A stretch of DNA of 64,000 nucleotides, taken from Pseudomonas sp. ATCC 13867. GTDB taxonomy: Bacteria; Pseudomonadota; Gammaproteobacteria; Pseudomonadales; Pseudomonadaceae. The notes under the pieces are model-generated. The model made no database searches and was not told the DNA's origin. It saw only the letters and a list, made by a program, of their open reading frames with translations. Where the stretch lies: NCBI RefSeq assembly GCF_000349845.1, contig NC_020829.1, forward strand, positions 930,001 through 994,000. The letters run 5' to 3'. Shown here piece after piece: positions 18,661 to 27,677 of this stretch (position 1 is its first letter; every line of letters starts with the position of its first letter). The position numbers and the translations under genes are program-made.

Positions 18661-20057
18661 TCAGAGCGCTACGAGACTGGCAATTCAGCTGCATCAACCT
18701 GGCGTTGGAGCACTTTACCGTCACGCCAAACTTCTTCTGTCAGGCAACGCCGGGAGCCGGCAAGACGCGTATGGCGGCAGAGCTGGCCAGCAGACTGCTT
18801 GAGCAGGGCAAGATCGATCTGGTGTTGTGCTTTGCGCCATCCTGCCAGGTTGTTGAAGGCTTTCGCTCGACCTTTGCGGCGGTGCTCGGCAGGCGTCTGG
18901 ATGGCCGGATAGGTGCAGTGGGAGCGGCGTTCACCTATCAGGCGATGGAATACCGAGATGAGGGGTTTTGGCAGCTTCTTGATGACTATCGAGTGCTCGT
19001 GGTCTTCGATGAAATTCACCACTGTGCTGGTCATGACCCGCTTCTCAGCAATGCCTGGGGGCAACAGATACTGCACCGGATACAAGACCGTGCAGCCTTC
19101 ACCTTGGCACTCTCCGGTACACCCTGGCGTTCTGACGACAGGGCCATTGCCCTGGCGCGCTACTCGACACCCGAGGGGCAACTGATCTGCGACTACCGTT
19201 ACGGCCTGAAAGAGGCCATTGCCGACGGCGTGTGCCGTTCCCCTCGTATTGTCCTGCTCGACAACCAGAAGGTGAAACTTACGGAAGAATTTGGTGCGGA
19301 CAGCTCCGTGAGGCTTTTTCCCAGCATCGCCAAGCTGTTGGGGGAGTCACCTGTCACCTATGAGGAACTGCTGCGCCATGACGAGGTGATCAATCCAATT
19401 CTCGACCTTGGCTGCAGCAAGCTCAACGAGCTACGCCAGATCAAGCCTGATGCCGCCGGTTTGGTGGTGGCCACTGATATCGACCACGCCCAGCAAATAG
19501 CTGTGACTCTGGAAGCTATGGGTGAAGAGTGCCGCATCGTGACCAACAAAACCCCGGATGTGCAGCAGGTGATCAATGCATTCCGGAGCAGCGCCTCCCG
19601 CTGGATTGTCGCCGTGGGAATGATCAGCGAAGGCACCGACATTCCCCGCTTGCAAGTGTGCTGCTATCTCAGCCGTATCCGCACCGAACTGCATTACCGG
19701 CAAGTGCTGGGGCGGGTGCTGCGGCGCACAGGTGAATCGGATGACCAAGCATGGCTATTCATGCTGGCGGAACCGGCGCTTCAGGGTTTTGCGGAGCGAA
19801 TTGCGGATGATCTGCCGGATGACCTTGCGGTTTTGAGTGATGTGCTCATGCCAGGTCTCACTGCAGGCTCCAGGCCTGAGTCAATTGGTGATTTTGACCA
19901 CATCGAAGGCACCAATGGTGCTGACGTAGGCGACGCGGAATCGGGTATTGGGTCGCAGGCTGTGAACATCATTTCGCTGGTTGGTTTCGCAGCTGAGCCC
20001 GCTTATCAGGTCAGCTTTTCCCAGCATTACAGGCAGCAGTTGTTGGCTTGCTTTTGA
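18657..20057 (+). CDS. SF2 DEAH-type helicase of a small putative defence operon
   Basis: This is a 466-residue superfamily 2 ATPase. Motif I is QATPGAGKT (residues 29-37), motif II DEIHH (118-122), motif III SGTPWR (153-158), motif V GMISEGTDIP (321-330) and motif VI QVLGRVLRR (349-357). The layout and the WRSD after motif III resemble the restriction-helicase (HsdR/Res-like) branch. There is no nuclease domain; the C-terminal 100 residues are acidic and unassigned. The partner upstream overlaps by 4 bases. Position beside an hsdR relic and other anti-phage genes suggests defence, which is inference. Confidence 0.8.
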   Translation: MIRALRDWQFSCINLALEHFTVTPNFFCQATPGAGKTRMAAELASRLLEQGKIDLVLCFAPSCQVVEGFRSTFAAVLGRRLDGRIGAVGAAFTYQAMEYRDEGFWQLLDDYRVLVVFDEIHHCAGHDPLLSNAWGQQILHRIQDRAAFTLALSGTPWRSDDRAIALARYSTPEGQLICDYRYGLKEAIADGVCRSPRIVLLDNQKVKLTEEFGADSSVRLFPSIAKLLGESPVTYEELLRHDEVINPILDLGCSKLNELRQIKPDAAGLVVATDIDHAQQIAVTLEAMGEECRIVTNKTPDVQQVINAFRSSASRWIVAVGMISEGTDIPRLQVCCYLSRIRTELHYRQVLGRVLRRTGESDDQAWLFMLAEPALQGFAERIADDLPDDLAVLSDVLMPGLTAGSRPESIGDFDHIEGTNGADVGDAESGIGSQAVNIISLVGFAAEPAYQVSFSQHYRQQLLACF

Positions 20058-20294
20058 TGATGCTTAGCCAGTCGTGACCGCGGTGGATGGGAGTTTGTCG
20101 ATCACATTTAGCAGAGATCGGCCAATAGCTGCCTGCTGGAACCGGCCGGAATCGACCCATGGCGGATCTCGCAAGTAGCTAAGAGTGGCTGGTCCGACCC
20201 CGTTTCAGGTAATACGCCGACAGCAACGGGGCCGGGTTCCGAGGTTCGTGAAGTAAGCGAACGGGGGTGACCAAGTCTCCCCCCCCCTCCTCAC

Positions 20295-21566
20295 TCATTC
20301 GAAGTTCAGACCCAGGCGCTTACGGTTCAAGTCGCTCATGAACAGGTCGTAGATATGGCTGTACTCCTGGGCCTTAGTTTCAATCGCAGTGACCTTGTGG
20401 AACCGGATGGAGTCCGCCACGACGGCCAGTTTGGCCGGCGATCCAAATGGGTTTTCCGGTGGCACGGCCATCGGGACAGGATCGGTCGGAGGTACGTAGG
20501 AGAGTCGGCTGGCTTCGGGGAAGAGAACCACGTTGGTCCCTGCCTCGCCCGTTTGGACGGAGGGGAACACCAGGCCATCCACGTACTTGCCGAAACGCAG
20601 ACGCAAGTACTCGAAGACCACCTGCGTCGACAAATAGCTCAACTCGTCATTGCGCGCCTTGGGCCGGGACATCTTCTTGACCAACGAGCCCAGGAACACT
20701 TTCCGATGCAGTGACTCGCGGAATCCCTCGTCCAGCAACGTGAGCGCCGGAGGCTCTACGCGGTCCAGCACGGTGAGGTCCAGAAGCTTCAGCTCGCCGA
20801 TGGGTGTCAGGGCGGCACTGACCACATGGTCGCCGGTGATGGAGCGGATTTCGCTGAGGCACGTCTCTCGCTCCAATGCGCAATACAGGGCGGAGATGCC
20901 ATTCGGGGTCATCCGTTGACTGCTGGCCAGGTGTTTTGGCGTGGGCCCGAACTGACCGGCGGGATTGCCGATGATTTCCTCTGCCTGCTTTTGGTTCTGG
21001 GCATGGCGTGCCCGGTAGAGCAACTCACCATGGGCGATGGTACGCACCACCTCCGGCTTGAGCTGGTTGCCTTCGGTCACCAGCACCGAAAAGACGGAAT
21101 CGAGGAAATGGTCGGCTCCGGCATTGAAGTAGCGGTGCTTGTAGTGGACATCCTCAACGAACTTCTTCCAGCGGTCCTCGTAGAAGTTCTGCTCCAACGT
21201 GCCATCATCGTCGTAAAAGTGCGTTTCGTTCTCCGCGTCGTCCACCCTGAATTCAGGTGGAACGCCATCGCAGAGATCCGAAAAGTAGGGTTCGTTACCG
21301 AGTTCAAACCACTCCATGAGGACGATATCGATATCCGAAACGGCGATAAAGTCCGACCCGCAGTGATATAGCAAGCCGAGCTCGTAGTGGGACAGGTCGT
21401 CCTTGCGGGCAACATTCTCCGCGACGCGCTCGTAAACGTAGTCGAACAGATGCTTCGACTCCATCACGTGCCCATGTCGGCCGCAGTACTCGCAGTCACC
21501 CGCCGTCCCGTATGTGTCGAACAACTTTTTGAGTGGAGCTGGTGTCACGCAATCAACGCAAATCAT
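20295..21566 (-). CDS. HEPN/RES-type NAD+ phosphorylase-like protein
   Basis: This is a 423-residue protein. The N-terminus has a zinc-ribbon-like pair (CVDC at residues 3-6 and CEYC near 25), then a helical acidic domain as in HEPN-RES N-terminal regions, then a RES domain from about residue 175. The RES domain shows the Arg in LLYRARHAQ, the Glu in ALERETCLSEI and the Ser in ELSYLSTQVVFEYLR, the triad expected for NAD+ degradation. It continues with VDGLVFPSVQTGEAGTNVVLFPEASRL. Stand-alone RES proteins are usually paired toxins (Xre/MbcA-like antitoxin), but no antitoxin is adjacent, and the fused N-terminal domain suggests a self-controlled, sensor-triggered version. Confidence 0.72.
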   Translation of the reverse strand: MICVDCVTPAPLKKLFDTYGTAGDCEYCGRHGHVMESKHLFDYVYERVAENVARKDDLSHYELGLLYHCGSDFIAVSDIDIVLMEWFELGNEPYFSDLCDGVPPEFRVDDAENETHFYDDDGTLEQNFYEDRWKKFVEDVHYKHRYFNAGADHFLDSVFSVLVTEGNQLKPEVVRTIAHGELLYRARHAQNQKQAEEIIGNPAGQFGPTPKHLASSQRMTPNGISALYCALERETCLSEIRSITGDHVVSAALTPIGELKLLDLTVLDRVEPPALTLLDEGFRESLHRKVFLGSLVKKMSRPKARNDELSYLSTQVVFEYLRLRFGKYVDGLVFPSVQTGEAGTNVVLFPEASRLSYVPPTDPVPMAVPPENPFGSPAKLAVVADSIRFHKVTAIETKAQEYSHIYDLFMSDLNRKRLGLNFE

Positions 21567-21665
21567 AGGTGCTTCCTGACCTCGCTTTTCTTGGCCGTCT
21601 CAGGATACGGAACGGTCAGCTCTTTCACGCCTGGTCCTTTGCAATTGGTCAGCTGAAACCGTTGC

Positions 21666-22583
21666 TCAAAGCCATGACCTGCGATCAGGATCCCACAGAC
21701 CTTGTGCGAACTCCTGGCGTTCGAAACTAGCTATCGCCGGACCGAAGAACTGGCGTAGCTCAGCTAGTAGATCCTCAAATGGTGGCAGCTGGTAGGTTGG
21801 CGGATTGCGGCGTAGGAAGCCTTGCCACAGCTCCCCGGCGGTCTCAGCAAAGGCCGGGGTTAGCCCCAAGGGGATGTCCGCCGGGACAGTTGCATCGCGG
21901 CGCTGAAAAGTTCCCGTGATCGCCCGGAGCAGGGTCGACAGGTCAACGGAGAAAGTACGGATGATGACCCAGATATCGTGGAAATCTTTTAGCCTGCTGT
22001 TGAGCCCACCGAAACGGACCATCGCCTCGAATTTCTCCGCGACCACAGTTTCTGGCGGATACATCAGGATGCGGGCTTGAGGCAGCCCTGGCAGGAGATT
22101 GGGAAAGTTTTGCGGTTCAGGTTCAGGGTACACATGATCACCAAAACCGATATCGACCTGCACGGGTATCCTTGCGGAGCCCATTTGCCCCTCCAGGCTG
22201 AGACAGATCCCTTGGTACCTGTCCCTCTCTCTCACTGGCTGAATAGACAGAGTGGTGGGATCGAAGGTAATACCGTCCTCTAGGACTTCTACCCGGCAGA
22301 TTTTCCGAAACAGCTCAAGAATCGCATCCGGGCTGGGGTCTCCGTGGCCAAGTAGATCAATGTCCCTTGTTGGGCGATACACGTGCTCTGGCCAGGTCAC
22401 GAACAGCATCGCGCCTTTGAGCACGTAGCCCGCTGCCTCGGGTGTTTGGCTAATGCGAAACAGCAACCGCTCCAGGGCATAGCGAGTTTGGATGTGTTGA
22501 AAACTGTCGCCTCGCTGTCTGGCCAAATTCAGCAGGCGGGCACTGATTGACGCTGCCGCGTTCTTAACGCCTTTTACGCTCAT
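21666..22583 (-). CDS. abiEii: AbiEii/AbiGii nucleotidyltransferase toxin
   Basis: This is a 305-residue toxin of the type IV AbiE system. The nucleotidyltransferase core reads YVLKGAMLFVTW followed by RPTRDIDLLGHGDPS (the GS-x-D-x-D-like metal site in the AbiEii version). PVQVDIGFGDHVYP supplies the third acidic residue. The helical C-terminal domain has the family's VVAEKFEAMVRFGGLNSRLKDFHDIWVI. AbiEii toxins block growth reversibly during phage infection, in studied members by adding nucleotides to tRNA. It overlaps abiEi by four bases (ATGA). Confidence 0.88.
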   Translation of the reverse strand: MSVKGVKNAAASISARLLNLARQRGDSFQHIQTRYALERLLFRISQTPEAAGYVLKGAMLFVTWPEHVYRPTRDIDLLGHGDPSPDAILELFRKICRVEVLEDGITFDPTTLSIQPVRERDRYQGICLSLEGQMGSARIPVQVDIGFGDHVYPEPEPQNFPNLLPGLPQARILMYPPETVVAEKFEAMVRFGGLNSRLKDFHDIWVIIRTFSVDLSTLLRAITGTFQRRDATVPADIPLGLTPAFAETAGELWQGFLRRNPPTYQLPPFEDLLAELRQFFGPAIASFERQEFAQGLWDPDRRSWL

Positions 22584-23194
22584 TGAAGGGCCCTTATGTA
22601 GGGAGCAATCCGTCCAGCCACGCGATTGATAGCTGCGTACCGCATCAAATCGCTGGGATTCGTTTTCTGCTTTTGAAGGGCGTCTTTCAGCGCCTCTATC
22701 GCTACGTCCTCACCCACATGCCGTCGGTGTTTGAAGCAATCCGCCACGGTTTTGGCTACACAGTAGATTGGTATTTCCACGCCTTCGACGCGGACATGCT
22801 CAATGCCGGCGGACATTACCTCGCCAGTGGCGCGCACGATTTCCAGTCGTAGTCCCTGAGGGGTAGGTGTCCTAGCTTTGTGGGGGATTGTCATCCAGAC
22901 CGCGTGGGGGAGCTGGGTGGTGAGCTGGTGATAGTGGAGAGCGCTGATAAGGCTGATGACTCCATTGGGCACTCGGCGAGCTGCTTCGGCCAGATCGTGA
23001 GCGGCGTCCTCACCCAGGCGATTGGGGTCTTGGTAGAGCCCTCGGGCGAGGCGGAAAATATCGCCGGAGTCGCAGAGGCGTTTCAGGTAAACCAGAGGGA
23101 TGCCGGCAGCGGTGAAATCGCGTGCGCGTACGATGCCCATATCCTGGACAAGGCGTAGGGCTCGCTCCCGATGAGTCATATCGTTTTCAGCCAT
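22580..23194 (-). CDS. abiEi: AbiEi antitoxin and autorepressor
   Basis: This is a 204-residue protein. Residues 1-60 form a winged-helix DNA-binding domain (RALRLVQDMGIVRARDFTAAGIPLVYLKRLCDSGDIFRLARGLY), followed by the antitoxin domain with PNGVISLISALHYHQLT and VEIPIYCVAKTVADCFKHRRHVGEDVAIEALKDAL. AbiEi proteins neutralise AbiEii and repress their own promoter through inverted repeats; a GTTATCT/AGATAAC pair lies just upstream. Starts at 23194 (MAENDM) and 23179 (MTHRE) are both possible. It is divergent from the large HTH-nuclease-like gene. Confidence 0.87.
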   Translation of the reverse strand: MAENDMTHRERALRLVQDMGIVRARDFTAAGIPLVYLKRLCDSGDIFRLARGLYQDPNRLGEDAAHDLAEAARRVPNGVISLISALHYHQLTTQLPHAVWMTIPHKARTPTPQGLRLEIVRATGEVMSAGIEHVRVEGVEIPIYCVAKTVADCFKHRRHVGEDVAIEALKDALQKQKTNPSDLMRYAAINRVAGRIAPYIRALQ

Positions 23195-23196
23195 TT

Positions 23197-23242
23197 GTTA
23201 TCTATCGTAGGCAATTTATGTAGTTTGTCACCAAAAGATAAC
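23197..23242. promoter_or_regulatory. Candidate AbiEi operator in divergent promoter region
   Basis: GTTATCT (23,197-23,203) and its inverse AGATAAC (23,236-23,242) lie 32 bases apart between abiEi and the divergent large gene. Spaced inverted repeats are how AbiEi autoregulation works in studied systems. The shared intergenic region (84 bases) suggests co-regulation of both genes. Confidence 0.45.
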
Positions 23243-23277
23243 GCTTGAGAGTAAATCCACGACGTCATATATTTCAT

Positions 23278-26200
23278 ATGACTATGAATCAGTCTAGCCC
23301 CCCCGATGAACTGACACCCAGGCACGTACGGGCAGCACGAGCCCTTCTGGCTTGGTCTCAGCAGGAGCTCGCCAAGAGTGCTGGCGTAGCGACTTCCACC
23401 GTGGCCGACTTCGAGCGAGGCCACCGGACACCTATGGCCAACAATGCTCTGGCCATCCGCAATGCCTTGGAAGCCGCAGGCATCAGCTTCCTGCCCCAAG
23501 GTGCTGTGATCGGCCCGGCGTTGCCGCCCATTGCGCCAGCCGAGCGTCCAGGTATTCCCATCCGGTGGGTCACTTCGGAAGATCTAGCGGACTGGGCGAA
23601 CCGCAACGATGCTGTAGAGAGCATGCCGACGCTGCTTTCTCACTTGGTCTATGCGACCGAGGGTGCCGGTGTTTGGCGAAGATTTCCCGCAGACGAAAGC
23701 GTGAGGTTTTCTGGGTGGGATGGTTTGACCTCAGGCCAGACCAGCAGCCTTTACGTGCCCAAGGGGGAGGCCGGCTGGGAAATTACAACCCAGCGGAAGG
23801 ACATCGCGGGGAAGGCCACAAACGATTACAGAAAGCGAACAGAAAACCCTGCGCCACTCGATCCGCACGACGCCACCTATGTGTTTGTCTCCACGCGTCC
23901 CTGGCCTTCTAAGCATGAGTGGGTCAGCGAGCGGAAGAAAGAGGGTGTTTGGAAGGACGTCCGTGCTTACGACGCGGACGACTTGGTGCATTGGATCGAG
24001 CAAACGCCATCCGTTGGGCTCTGGCTCGCCTCACGTCTGAGCAAACGACCTGTGGGTGTGCGAGAGCTGAATGACGTTTGGGAGGAGTGGTCTCTTGCAA
24101 CGGTCCAACCGTTGTCCGAAGAGTTGGTTCTGAGTGATAGAGACCAAGACGCCGCCGAGACTCTTCTCTGGCTGAGGCGCAGCCCTTCAATGCTGTCCCT
24201 CCAAGCGAACACAGCCGAAGAGGTTGTGGCCTTCTTCCATGCCACTCTGAGGATGCTTCCTGAGGAAGCCTCGATCGCTTACCGAGTCCGCTGCCTGGTC
24301 GCCACTACTGCTGACGCAGCGCGAGCTCTTTCAGAGGCACCAGCACCGTTAATTCTGTTGATGATGGAGCCTGACCCGGGCCTGGCAAAGGTTCTCGTGG
24401 CACGTGGGCATTACGTGCTCCAGTGCTACGACGAACGGCAGGTGTCCCGCGGCGATCTGCGCACGCTTGAAAGGCCATCGCGTGAAGGGATCGTATTCGC
24501 TCTTTCCCAGGCCGGAGTTCCGGAAGCGCGGGCTGATAAGCTCGCCCGTGATTGCGCGCGCAATCTAACCGTGCTCAGGCGTCTCATGCTCGGTGCGCCA
24601 GGCCGCCTCCCGCGATGGGCAGATGACGCTCCGTCCCCGGCACTACGAGCTGCGCTTCTCGTGGGCGGTTGGGACGATAGCTTTGAAGCTGACTGCAAGC
24701 AAATCTCTGAGCTAGCTGACCTGCCCTATGAAAGGGTCGCTGCAGATTTGGCTCCGCTTGTAGGAAACTTTGACAGCCCGCTCCAGAAGTTGGGATCAAC
24801 CTGGCGGGTCAAGTCTCCAATGGATGCGTGGATGCTCCTTGCCTCCCATTTCACCGGTTCAGATGTGGCCAGGTTCGAAAGTGTGGCTCTTGCTGTATTG
24901 GGAGCCGAGGATCCCCGGTTCGGGCTGACTCCCGAAGAACGTTGGCTGGCTCCCCTGCGAGAAGTTAGGCCGCGCTATTCCGAAATGCTCAGGCAAGGTG
25001 TCGGGCAAACGCTCATTCTGCTCGCATTGTGGGGAGACAAGGCGGCTACTGCTCAAGGCGCCAAAGATAGTGCTGATCGTATCGTCCGTACCTTGTTGGA
25101 GAATGCTGACCAGGCACGTTGGTGGTCGCTTTCCGGGGATTTCAGACTGCTCGCCGAAGCATCGCCAAGCGAGTTTCTTGATGCGCTTGAAGACAGTCTT
25201 AATCGTGATGATCCTCCGCTCGGCGCTCTGTTTGTCATCGAAGATGGGATTGGGGTGGGGACATCGCATTTATGCGACCTCCTCTGGGCCCTTGAATCGC
25301 TAGCGTGGTCTCCTGCGCTGCTCACGCGCGTATCTCGCGTCCTTGCAAAGCTCGACGATATCGACAGAACACCTGATCGATACATGAACCGGCCGCGAAA
25401 CAGTCTGCGAAATATATTCCTGCTTTGGGGGCCGCAGACCTTTGCCCCGCTGGCAAGCAGACTCAAAACTCTCGACGTCCTTAGGGCGCGCGAAAGTGAT
25501 GCCGCGTGGCGGTTGATGCTGGGGATTCTTCCAAGGGGGAACGACACGTCTATTCCCTCGCCAACTCCGCGCTGGCGGGATTTCACGCCTGATAAAGTCG
25601 AGGCTGTGACCTGGAATCTCATAAGCCGCGGCGTTCTGGAGATCACCAAGCGGCTGATATCTGATGCCGGCAGCAGTGCACCGCGTTGGGCTGATCTGAT
25701 CGAACGCCTGCCCGACCTGGTATCGGGACCAGTCGATGTGATTGCGGAACTCGATGAAGCCGAGAAGTCGATACCGGATGAGGAGGGACGCTCAGTCCTC
25801 TGGGCGGCAATTCGCCGTATTCTGCATCATCATCGACAGTTTCCCGAGGCTGAGTGGGCAATGGCGGAAGAATTCCTCAGTCCGCTTGAGGAGATCTACG
25901 AGCGCCTCACCCCATCTGACAAGTTCCAAAGGGTTAGTTGGCTCTTTGCGGGCGGCGTTGTAGTCCCCAGGCCGTCGTCTGGCTGGGAGTCTGAGCAGCG
26001 CGATATAGATGAGCTCAGGAAGCAAGCAGCGGATAGCCTATTTCGTGATGGTGGGGTGAGCGCAGTCCTGGAGCTCGCTCGGCAGATCGAACTCCCGACC
26101 ATTCTTGGCAAGGCTTTATATGAGAGTGGGCTGTCTGAGCCTGATCTCCAGTCATTGCTGGAGGCTGCTCTGCTGAGCGGCAGCACTCAAGAGCGGGAAC

Positions 26201-27336
26201 TTGCCCGCGGCCTCATTGCGCCGAGTTTCTATTTCAAAGGGAAGGAATGGGGAGACCTGCTGGTAACCAAGGCTCTCACCGCTGGATGGGACAGTTCGGC
26301 AGTCCTCGCAATTTTGCTAGCCCTTCCGACTCAAGCTTGGACGTGGGAGCAGGCGCGACGGGCTGGAACCAAGCTAGAAGAGCGCTACTGGAAGGCCGTT
26401 CCGGTGTTCTGGTCGAAGGAACAGAAGCAGGATGTCTGCTATGCCATCGACAAGCTCATTTCAGTAGGCAGAGCCAGGGCCGCAGTAGCGTTTGCGGGTC
26501 GCGACACCACGCTCCACCTGCCAACGGCAATGCTTGTTGAGCTGCTGAACCAAGCAGTCATGCAACCTGAGGAAGCTACAGCTGACGCGAATGAAGGGAC
26601 GATGTTCCAGTACTACGTCGGCGAGATATTCAAGAGTCTCGATGAACGTGATGACCTTGAAGAGAGTGTGCTGGCCCTCCTCGAGTGGAAGTACCTGCAG
26701 GTTCTAGAGCATTCGCGGCGGCCTCCTAAGGTGATCTTGGAGTCTCTTTCGACACAACCTCGGATGTTCGTTCACATGCTGACAGCCGCCTTCTCGCCTA
26801 GTGAGGAATCACAAGAGGCCGAGGAGCATCAGGATCAGCGATCAACCAGTGTTGCGCGTCAAGCCTATCGGCTGCTCCAGGTTTGGAATCGAGTTCCTGG
26901 CACACAGAGCGATGGAACCATTGATAAGAAAGCGCTGAGCGCGTGGATTGATGAAGTGCTTCGCTTGGCCAAAGAAAAACACCGTAAGGACGTCGCGCTG
27001 GATCAGATAGGGACAATTCTGTCTGCCTCTCCCGTTGGTGCGGATGGCGTTTGGCCGGCAGAAGCGGTGCGGGATGTCATTGATGATCTCGAGAGTAAGA
27101 CGCTTCTGAACGGCTTCTATATCGGCAAGCTCAATCGGCGCGGCGCAACGACCAGGCTACTTCGCGATGGTGGTGCACTCGAGCGGACCGAAGTAGAAAA
27201 ATATCGGAAGTGGGCAAAAGCGCTTGAGTCGGCGAATCCTTACACGGCTAAAGTGCTTGAAATGCTCGCCAGACGTTACGAAGCCGAAGCAAGTCATCAT
27301 GACGATAGTTCAGAGCGCCAAGACTGGCGGTTCTAG
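23278..27336 (+). CDS. Large HTH / PD-(D/E)XK-like / helical-repeat protein, unknown family
   Basis: This is a 1,352-residue protein that I cannot name. Residues 14-72 are an Xre-type HTH (HVRAARALLAWSQQELAKSAGVATSTVADFERGHRTP). Residues 95-260 look like a PD-(D/E)XK nuclease domain: LADWANRNDAVESMPTLLSHLV, GWDG (D148), WEITTQRKD (E168, an E-x-T variant), then TYVFVSTRPW and YDADDLVHWIEQTPSVGLWLASRL. The remaining 1,090 residues are mainly helical, with AAVLGAEDPRF and GQTLILLALWG segments like the helical arms of STAND-type sensors, but I see no Walker A motif. The start at 23278 (ATG after CATATT) is preferred; TTG at 23245 would add 11 residues. The neighbours are all defence genes. Confidence 0.6.
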   Translation: MTMNQSSPPDELTPRHVRAARALLAWSQQELAKSAGVATSTVADFERGHRTPMANNALAIRNALEAAGISFLPQGAVIGPALPPIAPAERPGIPIRWVTSEDLADWANRNDAVESMPTLLSHLVYATEGAGVWRRFPADESVRFSGWDGLTSGQTSSLYVPKGEAGWEITTQRKDIAGKATNDYRKRTENPAPLDPHDATYVFVSTRPWPSKHEWVSERKKEGVWKDVRAYDADDLVHWIEQTPSVGLWLASRLSKRPVGVRELNDVWEEWSLATVQPLSEELVLSDRDQDAAETLLWLRRSPSMLSLQANTAEEVVAFFHATLRMLPEEASIAYRVRCLVATTADAARALSEAPAPLILLMMEPDPGLAKVLVARGHYVLQCYDERQVSRGDLRTLERPSREGIVFALSQAGVPEARADKLARDCARNLTVLRRLMLGAPGRLPRWADDAPSPALRAALLVGGWDDSFEADCKQISELADLPYERVAADLAPLVGNFDSPLQKLGSTWRVKSPMDAWMLLASHFTGSDVARFESVALAVLGAEDPRFGLTPEERWLAPLREVRPRYSEMLRQGVGQTLILLALWGDKAATAQGAKDSADRIVRTLLENADQARWWSLSGDFRLLAEASPSEFLDALEDSLNRDDPPLGALFVIEDGIGVGTSHLCDLLWALESLAWSPALLTRVSRVLAKLDDIDRTPDRYMNRPRNSLRNIFLLWGPQTFAPLASRLKTLDVLRARESDAAWRLMLGILPRGNDTSIPSPTPRWRDFTPDKVEAVTWNLISRGVLEITKRLISDAGSSAPRWADLIERLPDLVSGPVDVIAELDEAEKSIPDEEGRSVLWAAIRRILHHHRQFPEAEWAMAEEFLSPLEEIYERLTPSDKFQRVSWLFAGGVVVPRPSSGWESEQRDIDELRKQAADSLFRDGGVSAVLELARQIELPTILGKALYESGLSEPDLQSLLEAALLSGSTQERELARGLIAPSFYFKGKEWGDLLVTKALTAGWDSSAVLAILLALPTQAWTWEQARRAGTKLEERYWKAVPVFWSKEQKQDVCYAIDKLISVGRARAAVAFAGRDTTLHLPTAMLVELLNQAVMQPEEATADANEGTMFQYYVGEIFKSLDERDDLEESVLALLEWKYLQVLEHSRRPPKVILESLSTQPRMFVHMLTAAFSPSEESQEAEEHQDQRSTSVARQAYRLLQVWNRVPGTQSDGTIDKKALSAWIDEVLRLAKEKHRKDVALDQIGTILSASPVGADGVWPAEAVRDVIDDLESKTLLNGFYIGKLNRRGATTRLLRDGGALERTEVEKYRKWAKALESANPYTAKVLEMLARRYEAEASHHDDSSERQDWRF

Positions 27337-27677
27337 CCTTGAGAAGGCTTGCTCGATTTCAATACCCGTCTGGGTACTACCTTTATCTGGGTGCTAAATG
27401 GCTCGTAGCGGCGATTCTCGAAGGCACGCTACCAACCGACGGCGTTGAAAAATAATCTGCAAGATACCGCGAGCCGATGGGCTAGCGTGAAGCGTCCGGT
27501 TATCCATAAAAGAATCGGATGTGGTCGCCGATGGCGCTGCGAACTCCCAAGCGCTGTCCCATTGAGTACTTTTTAGCTCTGCGTCGGAAATATAGATAGA
27601 CAACTCCCGAGGCCCGAGATATGGTCCATTCCGGGTGGCTATAGGCCATTATTTGGCAGTTTCTAGAGGGATTTAGA
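27337..27677. other. Intergenic stretch before the OLD/UvrD pair
   Basis: This stretch of 341 bases holds no convincing coding frame. Short minus-strand frames lack ribosome sites and known motifs. An AGAGGG ribosome site near 27,665 serves the GTG start of the OLD gene. Otherwise I see nothing in it. Confidence 0.5.
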
